Position numbers and translations under genes: made by a program. Of a DNA stretch of 39,737 nucleotides, positions 11,913 through 22,381 are shown one piece after another; the stretch's first letter is position 1, and the number at the start of each line of letters is the position of its first letter. The DNA is from Priapulus caudatus. Taxonomy: Eukaryota; Priapulida; Priapulimorpha; Priapulimorphida; Priapulidae. The stretch is from the NCBI RefSeq assembly GCF_000485595.1, contig NW_014577426.1, positions 224,788 through 264,524 of the forward strand. Direction: 5' to 3'. Under the pieces are notes generated by a model. That model had not been told where the DNA came from. It ran no database searches and saw nothing but the letters and a program-made list of their open reading frames with translations.

Positions 11913-12059
11913 CTTCTATTCCCGATTCATTACCAATTGCATTCGGTATTTCCCCGGTTCAATGATCCAATTTCGCGTCCTGATATTAACCACCCTGGCC
12001 CCTGTAATATATAATAACTAATAAGATAGTTTGTCCTTGCACGGATATTAGTCCAACAG

Positions 12060-12510
12060 TGTGGTGTGCCGCGCGTGTGTGTGTGTGTTTGTGTGCATGT
12101 GTGTGTCCGCGCCAGCGCGCGCGCGTGTGTGTGTGCTGTGTGTGTGTGTTGCGTGTGTGTGTGGTGTGTGTGCTGCGATGTGTGTGTAGTGTGTGTGTGC
12201 GTGTGTGTGTGTCCTGTTTGGGTGTGTGTGTCGTTCCCCCCGGGTGTGTGGCGCGCTTGTGTGTGGGTGTGTGAGTGTGTGTGTTGTTGTGCGTGTTGTG
12301 TGACTGTGATGGTGCTGTGTCGTGTTGCGTGTGTGTTGTCGTGTTGTGTGTGTGGCGGTGGTGCCTGTCCGTGTTGGTGTGTGTGTGTGTGTGTGTGTCT
12401 GTGCACACCGTGTAGTGGTGTGTGTGTGATGTGTGTGTGTGTGTGTGCTGTGTTGTGTGTGTGTGTGTGTGTTGTGTGCTGTGTGTCGTGTGTGGTGTGG
12501 CGGGTGGTCG
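12060..12510. repeat. TG-rich microsatellite, P2
   Basis: Imperfect (TG)n with GTGC and GCGC interruptions, partner of 4130-4580. Open frames on both strands are repeat artefacts. Confidence 0.9.
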
Positions 12511-12720
12511 TCGCGTACTTACGAAAGTGTGTGTGTCAAATTGCCACTTCTAAAACGAGTTGTTTCCATTTACTTGTTACTTGCTTACACAGCTTTTGCT
12601 AAGAAAAAAATCATGTCATATATTATAATATATTTATGCAATCATCCAATAAGCGTATATTTAAAATGTTTAAAATATTTGACGTCTTGATAACAATATT
12701 ACATATCTTATGGGAACGAC

Positions 12721-12776
12721 ATATATATACATTATATATATATATATTATATATATATATATATATTATTATATAT
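12721..12776. repeat. (TA)n tract, P2
   Basis: Interrupted TA dinucleotide run preceding the conserved P body. Equivalent to 4945-4968, which is shorter, so the tract is length-variable. A second TA run lies at 13010-13055. Confidence 0.85.
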
Positions 12777-14063
12777 ACCTGCGGGCCCGCTTGCCTGTTT
12801 CCTGCCTCATAAGAGGCAGCTTGCGTGTTGCTCAACCTTACAATCGCCCGGTTAAAAGGTCAGATATTTAACACAACGGCCAGATCCTGATAGCATCTGT
12901 GGACTGCTAAATCCGGAGCGTCTGAGATTTGCCAGCCGATTACGAAAACAATAGTAGAACACGGATCTGCAAGCTTAATCAGATACCGGAAGTCCTGCTT
13001 ATACGATATATATACATATATATATATATATATTATATATATATATATATATATACGAACTTCCTCAACACGTTACATCGCAGATTGTGTTTGTTATTTA
13101 AGTTAATAAGACTTTATTAGCACCGTATTGGGTGTGCTTACGCGTCTTAGTTACGCCTACGTGTGGTTATTGCCTCAGCATCACCTTCCATCGTCCGCAC
13201 TTGGCTAATTGTTTACACCCCAATTTTATACAGGATAGACACTAGCGTATTGAATACTCACTGTGATATCAAGTATAACGGATTAACGAAGATTAACACT
13301 GAAACGCTCAATCCGAAAATAATATAGCTGAAAATAGTCTCACCTGAGCAGCATCGGAAATATCACTGATTACACCCCAACATTAAAAACACTAACACTT
13401 TTACTGCAAGCTATAGCATAGAAAAATGGATTGCACCACATCGTAACAGCAATAATTTTATCGTGTCCCGACTCACAAATATCAAAATGGTACGGTTTTA
13501 AAACGAACAAATAACTGGCTACACGTTACCTTCCTTCGTATAACACGCGCATCATGCCACACTCTTGCCAACAGTTGCTTGGATCTGTGAAATAATAGAG
13601 CCTATGCTAGTGAATCAACGGAAAGCTCTCGCTCTATGAATTTCTGCTTAATGCGTAGAAGACCGTGCTTACAATACATTTTACGAGGATCGCATGCCAT
13701 CTTTAACGTATTTATTACCCTTAAGAGATATAACATCTGTTCAGCCGCGCATGTGTATAGTACCAAAAATTTTCGCTCCATCCATACAGACAAACGGCTA
13801 GTCTGCTGCCGCTGCGAGGCCTTTAGGGATCGTAATAATACGTTTGAAATCACCTTCGAATCGCATCAGTGGAGTAGACCATCTCAATTATAGCGGCACA
13901 ATGTCGGGAATTCTTCCAGCTGCCCACTTCTACTGCTGGCTATAATGGCGTCAAGCCTACACATTCACGCCTAGTAACAGCCGCCTATACACACCGCGCG
14001 TATAGAACAGTCCGTCCCATTAGCTTAGTAAGCGATACGTGCAGGAGAGAGCTCTAATGTGTT

Positions 14064-14184
14064 AATCTATCTATCTATCTATCTATCTATCATTAATCTA
14101 TCTATCTATCTATTCTATCTATCTATCTATCTATCTCTATCTATCTATCTATCTATCTATCTCTCTGTCTATCTATCATCTTAT

Positions 14185-14236
<52 letters not shown>

Positions 14237-14440
14237 ATCTCTCTATCCATCTATCTTATCTATGCTATCTATCGTATCTATCTATCATCTATCTATCTAT
14301 CCATCTACTATCTATCCTATCTATCTATCTATTTATCTTATCTATCATCTATCTATACTAATCTATCTATCTAATCTAATCTATCTATCTATCTATTTAT
14401 CTATCCTCTATCTATCTTATCTATCTATCTTATTTATCTA
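14064..14440. repeat. (TATC)n microsatellite, P2
   Basis: Nearly pure CTAT array with a few single-base interruptions. A 100-codon Tyr/Leu/Ser/Ile open frame is purely a repeat product. Confidence 0.95.
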
Positions 14441-14564
14441 ATATTATATATATATATAGATATATATAGATAAAAATTTAACACCTTATACTATTTTTTT
14501 ACATTTTATTTTCATATCTACATGGGTGTTTACATGGGCGTTAAACGTGTTTTACTATATATAT

Positions 14565-14574
<10 letters not shown>

Positions 14575-14601
<27 letters not shown>

Positions 14602-14620
14602 TTGTTTGTGTGTGTGTGTG

Positions 14621-14657
<37 letters not shown>

Positions 14658-14749
14658 GTGTGTGTGTGTGTGTGTGTGTTGTGTGGTGTGTGTTGTGTGT
14701 GTGTGTGTGTGTGTGTGTGTTGTGTGTGTGCGTGTTGTGGTGTGGTGGG

Positions 14750-14780
<31 letters not shown>

Positions 14781-15186
14781 TGTGTGTGTGTGTGGTGTGC
14801 GTTGCGGTGTGTGTGCGTGTGTGTGTGTGTGTGGTGTTTGTGCACCGTATGTGCGTGTCGTGTGTGCGTGTGTCGTGTGTCGCGTGCGTGTGTGTGTCCG
14901 CCGTGGCGTGTGGCTGTTCCGCGTGCGTGTGTGTCGCTCGCGTGTCGTTGTGCTGCTGCACGTGTTATGTTGTGTGCGTGGAGCGTACGTGTCTATGTAC
15001 GCTGTGCGTGCCGGCGCGTTGTCTATGCCCGTACCTCGGCGTCGTGTGCTGTACGCTGTATGGGTGCTGATATACCTAGTCTGCTGGCTTGCGTGCGTGC
15101 GTTCGTTCGTGCGTGCTCGTGCGTGTGTGTGTGTGCGTTGCGTGCTGTGCGCGTATATAGGTACGTGTCGTTGTGCTCATGCGGCA
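14575..15186. repeat. (TG)n to GTGC-rich tract, P2
   Basis: Starts as an almost pure (TG)n of more than 100 bp, then grades into GTGCGTG/TACGTG sequence and ends at the assembly gap. Frames of up to 270 codons overlapping it are Cys/Val/Thr/His artefacts. Confidence 0.92.
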
Positions 15187-15211
15187 NNNNNNNNNNNNNN
15201 NNNNNNNNNNN
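15187..15211. other. Assembly gap, 25 N
   Basis: A run of 25 unknown bases at the junction of block P2 with block R1. The round, short size suggests a placeholder. Sequence directly after it (TCTCCGCC, CTGCCCCCTCG) matches the exact point where R2 abuts Q2 at 22264, so the join is suspect. Confidence 0.95.
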
Positions 15212-15334
15212 TCTCCGCCGTCTCGCGCCTGCCCCCTCGTACCCGCCCCGACCCGCCCCTCCGCCGCTCTCCGCCCCGTCCCCATCCTCCTCCCCCGCTC
15301 GTCTTAGGTGGCTCGCTTCATCGGCCTGCTATAC

Positions 15335-15565
15335 CTGACGGTGGCCAGATGACTCTCTCTCCTCGTAACCCGAACACGAGTCCCTAGGTCGACCTTGTTG
15401 CTTCCGCTGCCGTAGCGCCAGTACTCGGACGTTGTATGTCGGCTGCCGTGGTCAAGGTGACCGTACAGACCACCGAGTACTTCTGCTCTCCGTGTGAGAA
15501 TGGCAGCTTCCGGTGGTCAGCCGTGCATGCGTAGGTTGTCCCTCGCTGTCACTACTGTTAGCCAC
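15335..15565 (-). CDS. Family A gene 1, tentative exon 2
   Basis: Minus-strand acceptor GGTACACACAG followed by sequence reading VANSSDSEGQP, ending at a candidate donor CAG|GTATAG. Joined in phase 0 to the first exon it completes a convincing signal peptide: MKLIYCLVVV followed by VANSSDSEGQP. Downstream residues in the best frame include GSCHSHT, LGGLYGHLDHG and possibly QYSGYGHG. The length, 231 nt, is a multiple of three, but the frame is interrupted by one-base differences from copy 2, so either the consensus is wrong or the exon is damaged. An alternative is that part of this is intron and exon 1 joins the last exon directly. Confidence 0.4.
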
Positions 15566-15627
15566 CTGTGTGTACCGCGCATACATCTCACTTATATATA
15601 TAGATATACTATATATTATTATATAAT

Positions 15628-15930
15628 ACATATATGTGTCTGTGTGTGCTACCCGGTGTGGTGTGTCGTTGTGTGTGCTGTGTGCGTGTGTGTTGTAATG
15701 CTTTGTGTATGGGTGGTGTGTGTGCTGTGTGCCTCATGTGTGTGTTGTGTGATGATGTGATGGTGTGTGTGGTGTCGCTGTGTGTGTGTGTGTGTGGCTG
15801 TGTGTGTGGGGGGTTGTGTGCTGTTCTGTGTTGTGTGTGTGTGGGTGTGTGTGTGTGTGTGTTGTGTGTGTGTTGTGTGTGTGTGTGTGTGTGCGTGTGT
15901 TGTGTGTGGTGTGTGGTGTGTACATGTATA
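15628..15930. repeat. TG-rich microsatellite in intron 1, R1
   Basis: Imperfect (TG)n with GTGC and GGGG interruptions, partner of 22675-22960. It lies within the inferred intron 1 of family-A gene 1. Confidence 0.9.
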
Positions 15931-16027
15931 ATAATCAAATTAATGAATATTGTTTTCTAAATTGATATAATTTCAATGTTTTAAGGAAAGGTCTAAGTAA
16001 ATATTAATAATTCGGCGATTCATTAAG

Positions 16028-16240
16028 CTATGCTGCAGCGGCAACACAACAACAAAGACAAACATTAGACTATGCTGCAGCGGCAACACAACAACAAAAG
16101 ACAAACATTAAGCTATGCTGCAGCGGCAACACAACAACAAAGACAAACATTAAGCTATGCTGCAGCGGCAACACAACAACAAAGACAAACATTAAGCCTA
16201 TGCCTGCAGCCGGCAACACAACAACAAAGACAAACATTGA
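16028..16240. repeat. 42-bp minisatellite, about 5 copies, R1
   Basis: Unit of 42 bp beginning CTATGCTGCAGCGGCAACAC and continuing with AACAACAAAGACAAACATTA. Because 42 is divisible by 3, both strands stay open: plus reads SYAAAATQQQRQTL and minus reads SLMFVFVVVLPLQH per unit. It lies in inferred intron 1 of family A. No start or splice context supports translation of either frame, though the plus-strand frame (16072-16350) has an ATG. Partner at 23060-23281. Confidence 0.85.
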
Positions 16241-17089
16241 CCATACATAACACCGGCGCCGCAAACAATAAACCACTGAGCCTTCTACCCAGACTTCCTG
16301 GGCCAAGGCCGCAGATAGAGCGACAGCTGCTGGCGCGGTGGTGTCAGTAACCTAATTCTGCTGCTTGCTGCTGCTGCTGCGCTGTGTGTCAACAGCCTGA
16401 CCACATCGAACTTTACCCTTCTCTGTTTTCCATAAAATGATAGCGTCTGTGAATGAATACTCACTCACGCTCCTGTATGACCGACAACCCGCTGGGAGAG
16501 GATGCGCCACCGAACACAAACGTATGTATATATATATGTTCACAGACACAGACAGAATTAACAATTGAGTTTATTGTGCGCGATACGCGTTTCTCGCTCT
16601 ACTCGGACACAAGTGAAATTGTGTGACAACGGCGCGCAAATGAGTGCACGATGTTTATTTAACCCGCTAGTTAATGCCACGTTCACTCACTATCTAACTC
16701 GGCGTGTGAGCGTCAAGCCGTCTGCAGAGGAGGCGGTGCGCGCTGGGTTGAAACAGTTGTCATTGTAGTTTAATAAGGGGAAACCGTTAATCATTGAGTG
16801 ATCTACCACGGGAATTGATCGCAGAGCAGAAACCTGTCATTACATACAACTTATAAGCCCACAACTAACTCACCGTTACCCGGCATTCCCGGACAATAAT
16901 GATACTATTGTGCTGAAACTACACACATGCAGGATTATTATAGGAAGGTGGATCGCAATTAAGTTATTGCAAGAATGTGTAAAACAATAACCTCCTGTGC
17001 TTACTCTATAAGCATAGACTGCGCCAATCTTCTACCGATATTCTATGGCGCAAACATTATATATATATTTACACTATGGAAATACTTAC

Positions 17090-17119
17090 AACGACGACAA
17101 GACAGTAAATTAACTTCAT
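17090..17119 (-). CDS. Family A gene 1, signal-peptide exon (coding part)
   Basis: Minus-strand exon preceded by the acceptor TATATTTCAG at 17141 and followed by a consensus donor GTAAGTATT. After 21 nt of leader, ATG starts MKLIYCLVVV, and the exon ends on a complete codon (phase 0). A short positively charged start followed by a hydrophobic run is the start of a secretory signal peptide that continues into exon 2. The leader itself begins ATGCGGCAG, which here runs into an in-frame TAA, giving a five-codon upstream frame. In gene 2 the leader is open into the main frame. The exon is duplicated at 24110-24139 with identical coding bases. Confidence 0.75.
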
Positions 17120-17310
17120 GTCTTAGTAGCTCTGCCGCATCTGAAATATAAAATATAAACTGACGTTAGCTCCAGTAACATGCATCAACGACACGAGCGG
17201 AAATCAGCATGATGGAATGAGAGAAAGTGATGCGTTAATCTTTAGATGGAAAGACGCTGGCATTGCACAAAATCGTCATAGATTGTGTTACCACTAACGT
17301 ATATAGCACG

Positions 17311-17320
17311 GTATTTATAC
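17311..17320 (-). promoter_or_regulatory. TATA-box candidate, family A gene 1
   Basis: Minus strand reads GTATAAATAC about 170 nt upstream of the signal-peptide exon acceptor. The word and its flanks are conserved in gene 2 at 24329-24338. A leader exon would have to lie between it and the acceptor at 17141; I could not identify its donor. Confidence 0.35.
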
Positions 17321-17514
17321 ACCTTTCCAATTATTAATCGGTTTGTTCAATTATTATTCATACGACATGGTACGCGTAGTACTTTTACTGCTACTCATAT
17401 ATAGTGATATGCCTTGATATGCGCACTATTATAAATACACTGGTATTGTGTGAGTACATAAATAATATCGTGAACTAAAAAATAAACGACCCATATCCGA
17501 CGTTTTAGCATTAT

Positions 17515-17541
17515 TATATATATATATATATAATTATATAT

Positions 17542-17576
<35 letters not shown>

Positions 17577-17577
17577 T
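17515..17577. repeat. (TA)n tract, R1
   Basis: Interrupted TA dinucleotide tract upstream of the family-A promoter candidate. The R2 equivalent (24525-24630) is almost twice as long, so the tract is variable. Confidence 0.9.
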
Positions 17578-17987
17578 GGTGTTATAATATTATATGCGTG
17601 GGTGGGTGCGTGCGTACGTTTGTACGGTGTGCAAAAGCGCATAGACCGAGAGCATTGCTGAATGCTTGCGTGCGTGCGTGCGTGCGTGCGTGTATGCATG
17701 TACGTGTGTATGGGTGTGTGTACCTGCCTGCTTGCGTGCGTGCCTTCGTTCGTTCTTGCGTTCGTGCGTGCGTGCGTGCGTGTGTGCGTGCGTGCGTGCG
17801 TGCGTGCGTGTATACAGGTAAGTGTTGATGATTACAGGTGCGGTATATAAGCGTTACCTGCGTGTGACCTTCACGTTACTCGTCTCCGTCATTGAACGCT
17901 GGCTAATTAGCGCAGATATCACCTGTCTGTCTGTTCATGTTTGTTTTCTCTGCCCCCGCGCTAGACAAGGAATGCGACTAATCTTGC

Positions 17988-18042
17988 TCCCTGCCCCCAC
18001 CCCACACCCACCCTACCCCCACCCCTACCCCACCGCTCCCCC
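17988..18042 (-). other. G-quadruplex candidate, Q2
   Basis: Plus-strand C runs (CCCCCACCCCACACCCACCC and following) give successive minus-strand G runs. Copy of 7806-7861. Confidence 0.55.
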
Positions 18043-18049
18043 TGCGCTC

Positions 18050-20239
18050 GCCTCTAAGTCCCAGCCAGGGCCAGAGAGATCATGACACGTCTATATAGAC
18101 GCACATTATGGTAATTAATTGCAGGTAATGGTGATGACGCGCGCGCATGCGCTGTCCGTGACTTGCTATTAACATACATAAGGACAAACGCGCGCGTATA
18201 GCTGTATAATTGTTAACGTGCGATGACGTGGGTTATTACAATAAGATGAGAGATACCATCGGCTCTGTCTCTAACAGTCAATCACGTGTGTACTATAGAA
18301 ACATAAGACTCGTGTAACCGCGCATGCGCATCGTGCTACTAGTTTACATGCGTGAAATATCGTGGGTATCTACTAGAGATTCGTTGTCACACGCTGCAAC
18401 GGTAGATCGCTCAGCTGAGTTTTGGTAAATGCGATACGATACCCTTAGATCTGTATACCGTACATGCTAAGTACAGTCATGTGTTTATAAATAAATACCT
18501 GTGTAATGTGTGACGCATAATATAGGGTCCAAGGTAAAAACAATTATCAATGCGGTCCACACACACACACAACACCACGTCCAGCTCATGGTCGGTCCTA
18601 ATTTGTTCTTATCCTTGAAATAAATATAAATAATCGCAATTATAATAAATGGACGAATGAATGGTGTACACGCGCATGCACGCTTAACATGCGCGCACGC
18701 ACGCGCGCATATACGCACGCGCTTACAGACAGGCACGCGAACACACGGAGACAGAACGAGGGGTATAGAAAGAGAGCGTGTGTAACAGAGAGGGAAACAG
18801 ACAGCCACACGCAACGCATGCGCGTACATACATACACACACACGCGCGCGCCCACACACACAATAAATTACGCACGGTTTTTAATGCTACGGAAGAACTT
18901 ATTTCTTAGAAAAACGATCGGCCACGTGGTGGTCATCCACCGTACCATTCTGAGCTGTTCGTACACGTCTGCACGCACGACTAACACTAGAATAACATAG
19001 TAGCGCCCCCTACAGGGAACAATCGACTCGCGCGCGATACAGGTCGCTGTAAATCTACGAGGGAATTTGCGTATTTGTAAATCTTCATGAGTAATTCTTA
19101 TTAAAAAAATACCAAAAGGCTTTATAGTTTAGACGAAATCGGGGCTAAAAGGCTACATAGTTTAGGCGAAATAAACGTTTAAAGACTTTATCATTAATGT
19201 TTGGTCGGTAAAAGGCTAAATACCATAATATTTCGATGCACACGACATAGTCTTATAAGTATAAACGTTTTTTTGTAAACCAATTACATTGGCGATTATT
19301 TATTTTAAATTGCGTAAGTGCAAATTAAATCGTTAGAACGCATGCATAAGCAACGATTATCATGTGGTCATTTGCGTAATTACCATATTACGGTAGAACG
19401 GTAATCGAGCGGCGTGTATAAATACATTTGCGTGTGTGCGAGAGTAAATAATTCGCAATTACATTCATCGCTTGAAGCGGTGGAGGCGAATTATCTATGT
19501 TTCTCTATTATTCGATTCTGTGTTCTTAATTCTCCATTATTCTAGTCTCTATTCTCTGTATTCTATTCTGTATATTGTCTATTCTCTATTTTATATTCCC
19601 CATTCTCTGCACCATCCATAGGCTTTGGCGTAAAAGTGAACAATACTGTGAAATGACCGTGTACAAGAATCTCATAATATTAACGTGTCTATTATGTGAA
19701 CGCCTCCACAAGTTGGCTATATAATAGTTAACATAATATTGTTAAAATCTGCATCTAATATATATATATATATGGGGCAATATATAACATTTTACTAATA
19801 GCAAACGATTGGTATTGAAAACGCGGTAACCTCAAGATCAGACTCAAAAGAAATAAAACTGTATTGTTTTGTAATTTCTATGTTAAAAACTCACTTTATA
19901 GCAATAAATATAGTACAGAACCATGTTGTCAATGAATTTCTGAGCTTTAAACAAATAACCAACATGGATTTGGAATCAACATGGAACATTGATTTTGCTG
20001 GTCGAATACAGCGAATTGAAGGTTATGAAATTGAACTGGGATATTATTATGTTTCGTGAATTAATATTTCGATTATAAAATAGAAACAGTGTGTGAATAG
20101 CTATCGGGTTTTTGCTGCGTTTTATTTGTGACATTTAGTACAATGTTCTAAGAAAAGTCGGATATGAGTTGTTGGATAACAGCCTTTATTAGCATATTAA
20201 TATATGCATATAACAGTTTGTGCTTAACGTTATATTATA

Positions 20240-20270
<31 letters not shown>

Positions 20271-20610
20271 GTATATATATAATATATATAACTACTAACT
20301 TCGATATTATACCTAATCGAATAACAATAAAAATTTAAACAAAACTGAACGTAACAGTATTGCGCTCTAGCAAATGGCTTCTTAACGCTTGCGTGACGTC
20401 ACATGTGGTTATCAATAGCGATGCTAGCATGCAGAATAGATCGTTGTATGCTAGGGTTAACGTAACACTTCGTGCTAGAGTACGGAGACAATAAAGTTGC
20501 GATGTGATACGAAACATTGCTACAAAACATGCAAAAATGCGATGCGATTACAATACACGTACACTGTAGTATGAGCTAGGACAAAGCCACGACAAACCGA
20601 TTGAGACGCC
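18050..20610. other. Long non-coding stretch of block Q2
   Basis: Counterpart of 7870-10380. It contains alternating CG/CA stretches and AT-rich DNA. No open frame after about 18860 is preserved in both copies. A (TA)n tract at 20231-20293 is much longer than in Q1. Confidence 0.5.
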
Positions 20611-20621
20611 ACAAGCCACAC

Positions 20622-20674
20622 AAACTAGATGACCGTATCAGTTTCACAGAACAAGCACACAAACTGAGACGCTA
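20622..20674. promoter_or_regulatory. Paired palindromes, Q2 (degenerate)
   Basis: Counterparts of the Q1 palindromes. Arms AAACT and ATCAGTTTCACAG are recognisable twice, but the centres carry indels (AGATGACCGT and GAGACGCT), breaking the TGACGT core. Confidence 0.35.
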
Positions 20675-21324
20675 TCAGTTTCACAGAAACAAGACAGCTG
20701 GTAAGTATATGTACCTTGTATGATTCACAATCATAAAACAGCAATATTCTATTAGAGCAAGTTCATTAAATATAAATATATTAATTATGAGTTTGCTGAT
20801 ACATCCTCATAGTAGTTGATATGGATAAATATATAAGGTAATAGATAATGGTATAAGGCTAATAAAAGCCCGCCGCTACGTTATTATATATTGGCAGCTC
20901 TTATGCGGCAGTTTTCTAACTCATTCTCCTGTCGCGTGTATAATTAAATGTTTGTTTGTATTTATGTTTGATTGCAATCAAACCAGAACCACAATCCATC
21001 CTAACTTAATCATCTGCAGTGATAAGTAAAAAAAGCATAATTAAACGCGCGTATGATATATATATATATACATATTACGCGACGCGTCGTGTGATGTATT
21101 ATTATTACGCATTACAAACCCTGTGTTATATTACAAGCTATGATGATCGCGTGTTTGTGGTGCAGGTGTATAATTATTGTGCAGGTTTGTGTGCTTTACA
21201 ATGTCAGTGATATATAACATCATGTGTGTGGCTGTTAAATGATGACTCACTTACTAATGCTCACTAGTACCTGCTAGTCCAGCTGTACGTACGCCCCGGC
21301 CGCTAGCCCGCAGCGACCCCGATT

Positions 21325-21650
21325 TAAAACGGCCACGATTGCTGTGTTTCCCCGTCAGTACTGACCGTAGGGAGTGGCTACGAAATCGTAGCTAATGCGC
21401 TTATTGTAGTCCTTGTCTGTTTGGATGCGTTGTGCCATAGTATCGCGCTTGTGGTGGTAAGGGTCGCCCTTGCCGAAGCGCCTGGTGAGTGCGGAGCGAA
21501 GCGGTAGCCGTCGTCCCGTTCTGGTAGTTACTGCGGTATGTTCCTTTCCTCCCGTACTCCTTCACGTTGTAAGGAAACACTGCCGGCTGTTGGGGCCGGA
21601 ACCTCCTGGCCGCCGTTACCGCCGCCGCCGTGTCCTTTGCGCCTCCCACA
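21325..21650 (-). CDS. Family A gene 2, last exon, with frame breaks
   Basis: Second copy of the Gly/His/Tyr-rich last exon. Acceptor TTTGCGTACAG is kept, and the central segment FPYNVKEYGRKGTYRSNYQN is identical to gene 1 at the protein level. One-base differences shift the frame in the Gly-rich start, again after YQNG, and near the stop, so no single frame covers the exon in this assembly. As the flanking non-coding DNA has the same indel pattern, consensus errors are as likely as a true pseudogene. Confidence 0.6.
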
Positions 21651-21897
21651 CTGTACGCAAACAGAGCCATAGAGCAATTATGCGATTAACGAAAGACGCA
21701 ATATTTCGCACAATAGCACGAGAATATACGGCCGCAGAATGCTCTCGTATACACATCACGATGGTATGTGTGAGCTTTATATGCGCTGAATCATGAAAGG
21801 GAAACGGTGGCGAAAGGTGGCTCTGTTCTAGTTACCCAGGTAAAAATGTGCCATTTACTAGTACCGGTTAACTACAATCACACTGTCGGCGACTTCT

Positions 21898-22173
21898 CGC
21901 GTCCAGTCACAAAATTATTTTTGCCCACTTGAGTTCCGGACCCACCATAGATAGTGTTTTGTAATAAAAATAAATGTGCTTATATATATGGTTGGATTAT
22001 AGTTAGTATTAGTGTTAGGTTCGGTTACGTGTTAGGGTTAAGGCGTTAGGGTAAGGAGTTAGAGATAAGGGTATTCATTACATTGTTGCTTCGAAAAGTC
22101 GAGTGAATGGAGTGCGCCTGATTGGCCTGTGCCCGGAACTTAAGTGGGAAAAAAAATTTTGCGTCCTGGTCGA
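21898..22173. mobile_element. MITE-like element with telomere-type repeats, copy 2
   Basis: Same inverted-repeat element as 11642-11912, in the same relative position. Left arm about 21898-21945, right arm about 22130-22173. The internal TTAGGG-like run (about 22012-22070) has extra one-base changes. Being at the same site in both Q copies, it was present before the duplication. Confidence 0.6.
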
Positions 22174-22381
22174 CTTCTATTCCCGATTCATTACAATTGC
22201 ATTCGGTATTTCCCCGGTTTCAATCATCAATTTCGCGTCCTGATATTAACCACCCTGGCCCCTGTCTCCGCCCCTGCCCCCTCGTACCCGCCCCCGACCC
22301 GCCCCTCCCCGCTTCTCCGCCCCGTCCCCATCCTCCTCCCCCGCTCGGTTTAGGTGGGCTCGCTTCATCGGCCTGCTATAC

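Larger units (their letters stand above)
7640..11990. repeat. Duplicated block Q, copy 1
   Basis: Collinear with 17822-22260. The first part (about 7640-8640 against 17822-18830) is almost identical. After that the copies differ by frequent one-base indels. The block contains a C-rich G-quadruplex candidate, the paired palindromes near 10389, the last exon of family-A gene 1 (11077-11397) and a MITE-like element (11642-11912). Confidence 0.9.
12010..15186. repeat. Duplicated block P, copy 2
   Basis: Partner of 4060-7640. Its left junction with Q1 is immediately after CACCCTGGCCCCTG (11988-12003). In Q2 the same CACCCTGGCCCCTG runs directly into block R instead. Its right end is the 25-N gap. 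It therefore looks inserted between Q1 and R1 relative to the Q2-R2 arrangement. It consists of microsatellites and non-coding DNA. Confidence 0.8.
11077..17140 (-). other. Family A gene 1, inferred three-exon gene span
   Basis: Inferred order on the minus strand: leader plus signal-peptide exon (17090-17140), intron 1 with a 42-bp minisatellite and TG tract, exon 2 (15335-15565), intron 2 (about 3.9 kb, containing the 25-N gap, all of block P2 and a MITE-like element), last exon (11077-11397). All three coding exons join in phase 0. Total length would be near 190 residues. The large intron 2 is odd, because the paired gene has only about 0.7 kb there. If the assembly is chimeric around the gap, exons of two different copies may have been placed together. 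Confidence 0.45.
15212..17640. repeat. Duplicated block R, copy 1
   Basis: Collinear with 22264-24700. Landmarks: C-rich start, exon 2 of family A, TG tract, 42-bp minisatellite, CTG run, signal-peptide exon, TATA candidate, TA tract and GCGTGGGTGGGTGCGTGCGT. R1 then runs into a TGCG tract and Q2. R2 instead runs into single-copy DNA after AGACCGAGAGCAT. Confidence 0.9.
17660..22260. repeat. Duplicated block Q, copy 2
   Basis: Partner of 7530-11990, starting in the shared TGCG tract. It contains the second last exon of family A (21325-21650), the damaged paired palindromes (about 20622-20674) and the second MITE-like element. The 5' 1.2 kb is nearly identical to Q1; the rest is indel-rich. 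Confidence 0.9.

Noticed and set aside
11940-11965. CCGGTTCAATGATCC as a tRNA T-arm
   Set aside because: Loop spacing does not fit the tRNA B box, and no cloverleaf could be drawn upstream.
14526-15338. 270-codon Cys/Val-rich frame crossing the 25-N gap
   Set aside because: Product of (TG)n/(GTGC)n plus unknown bases; three frames are open together.
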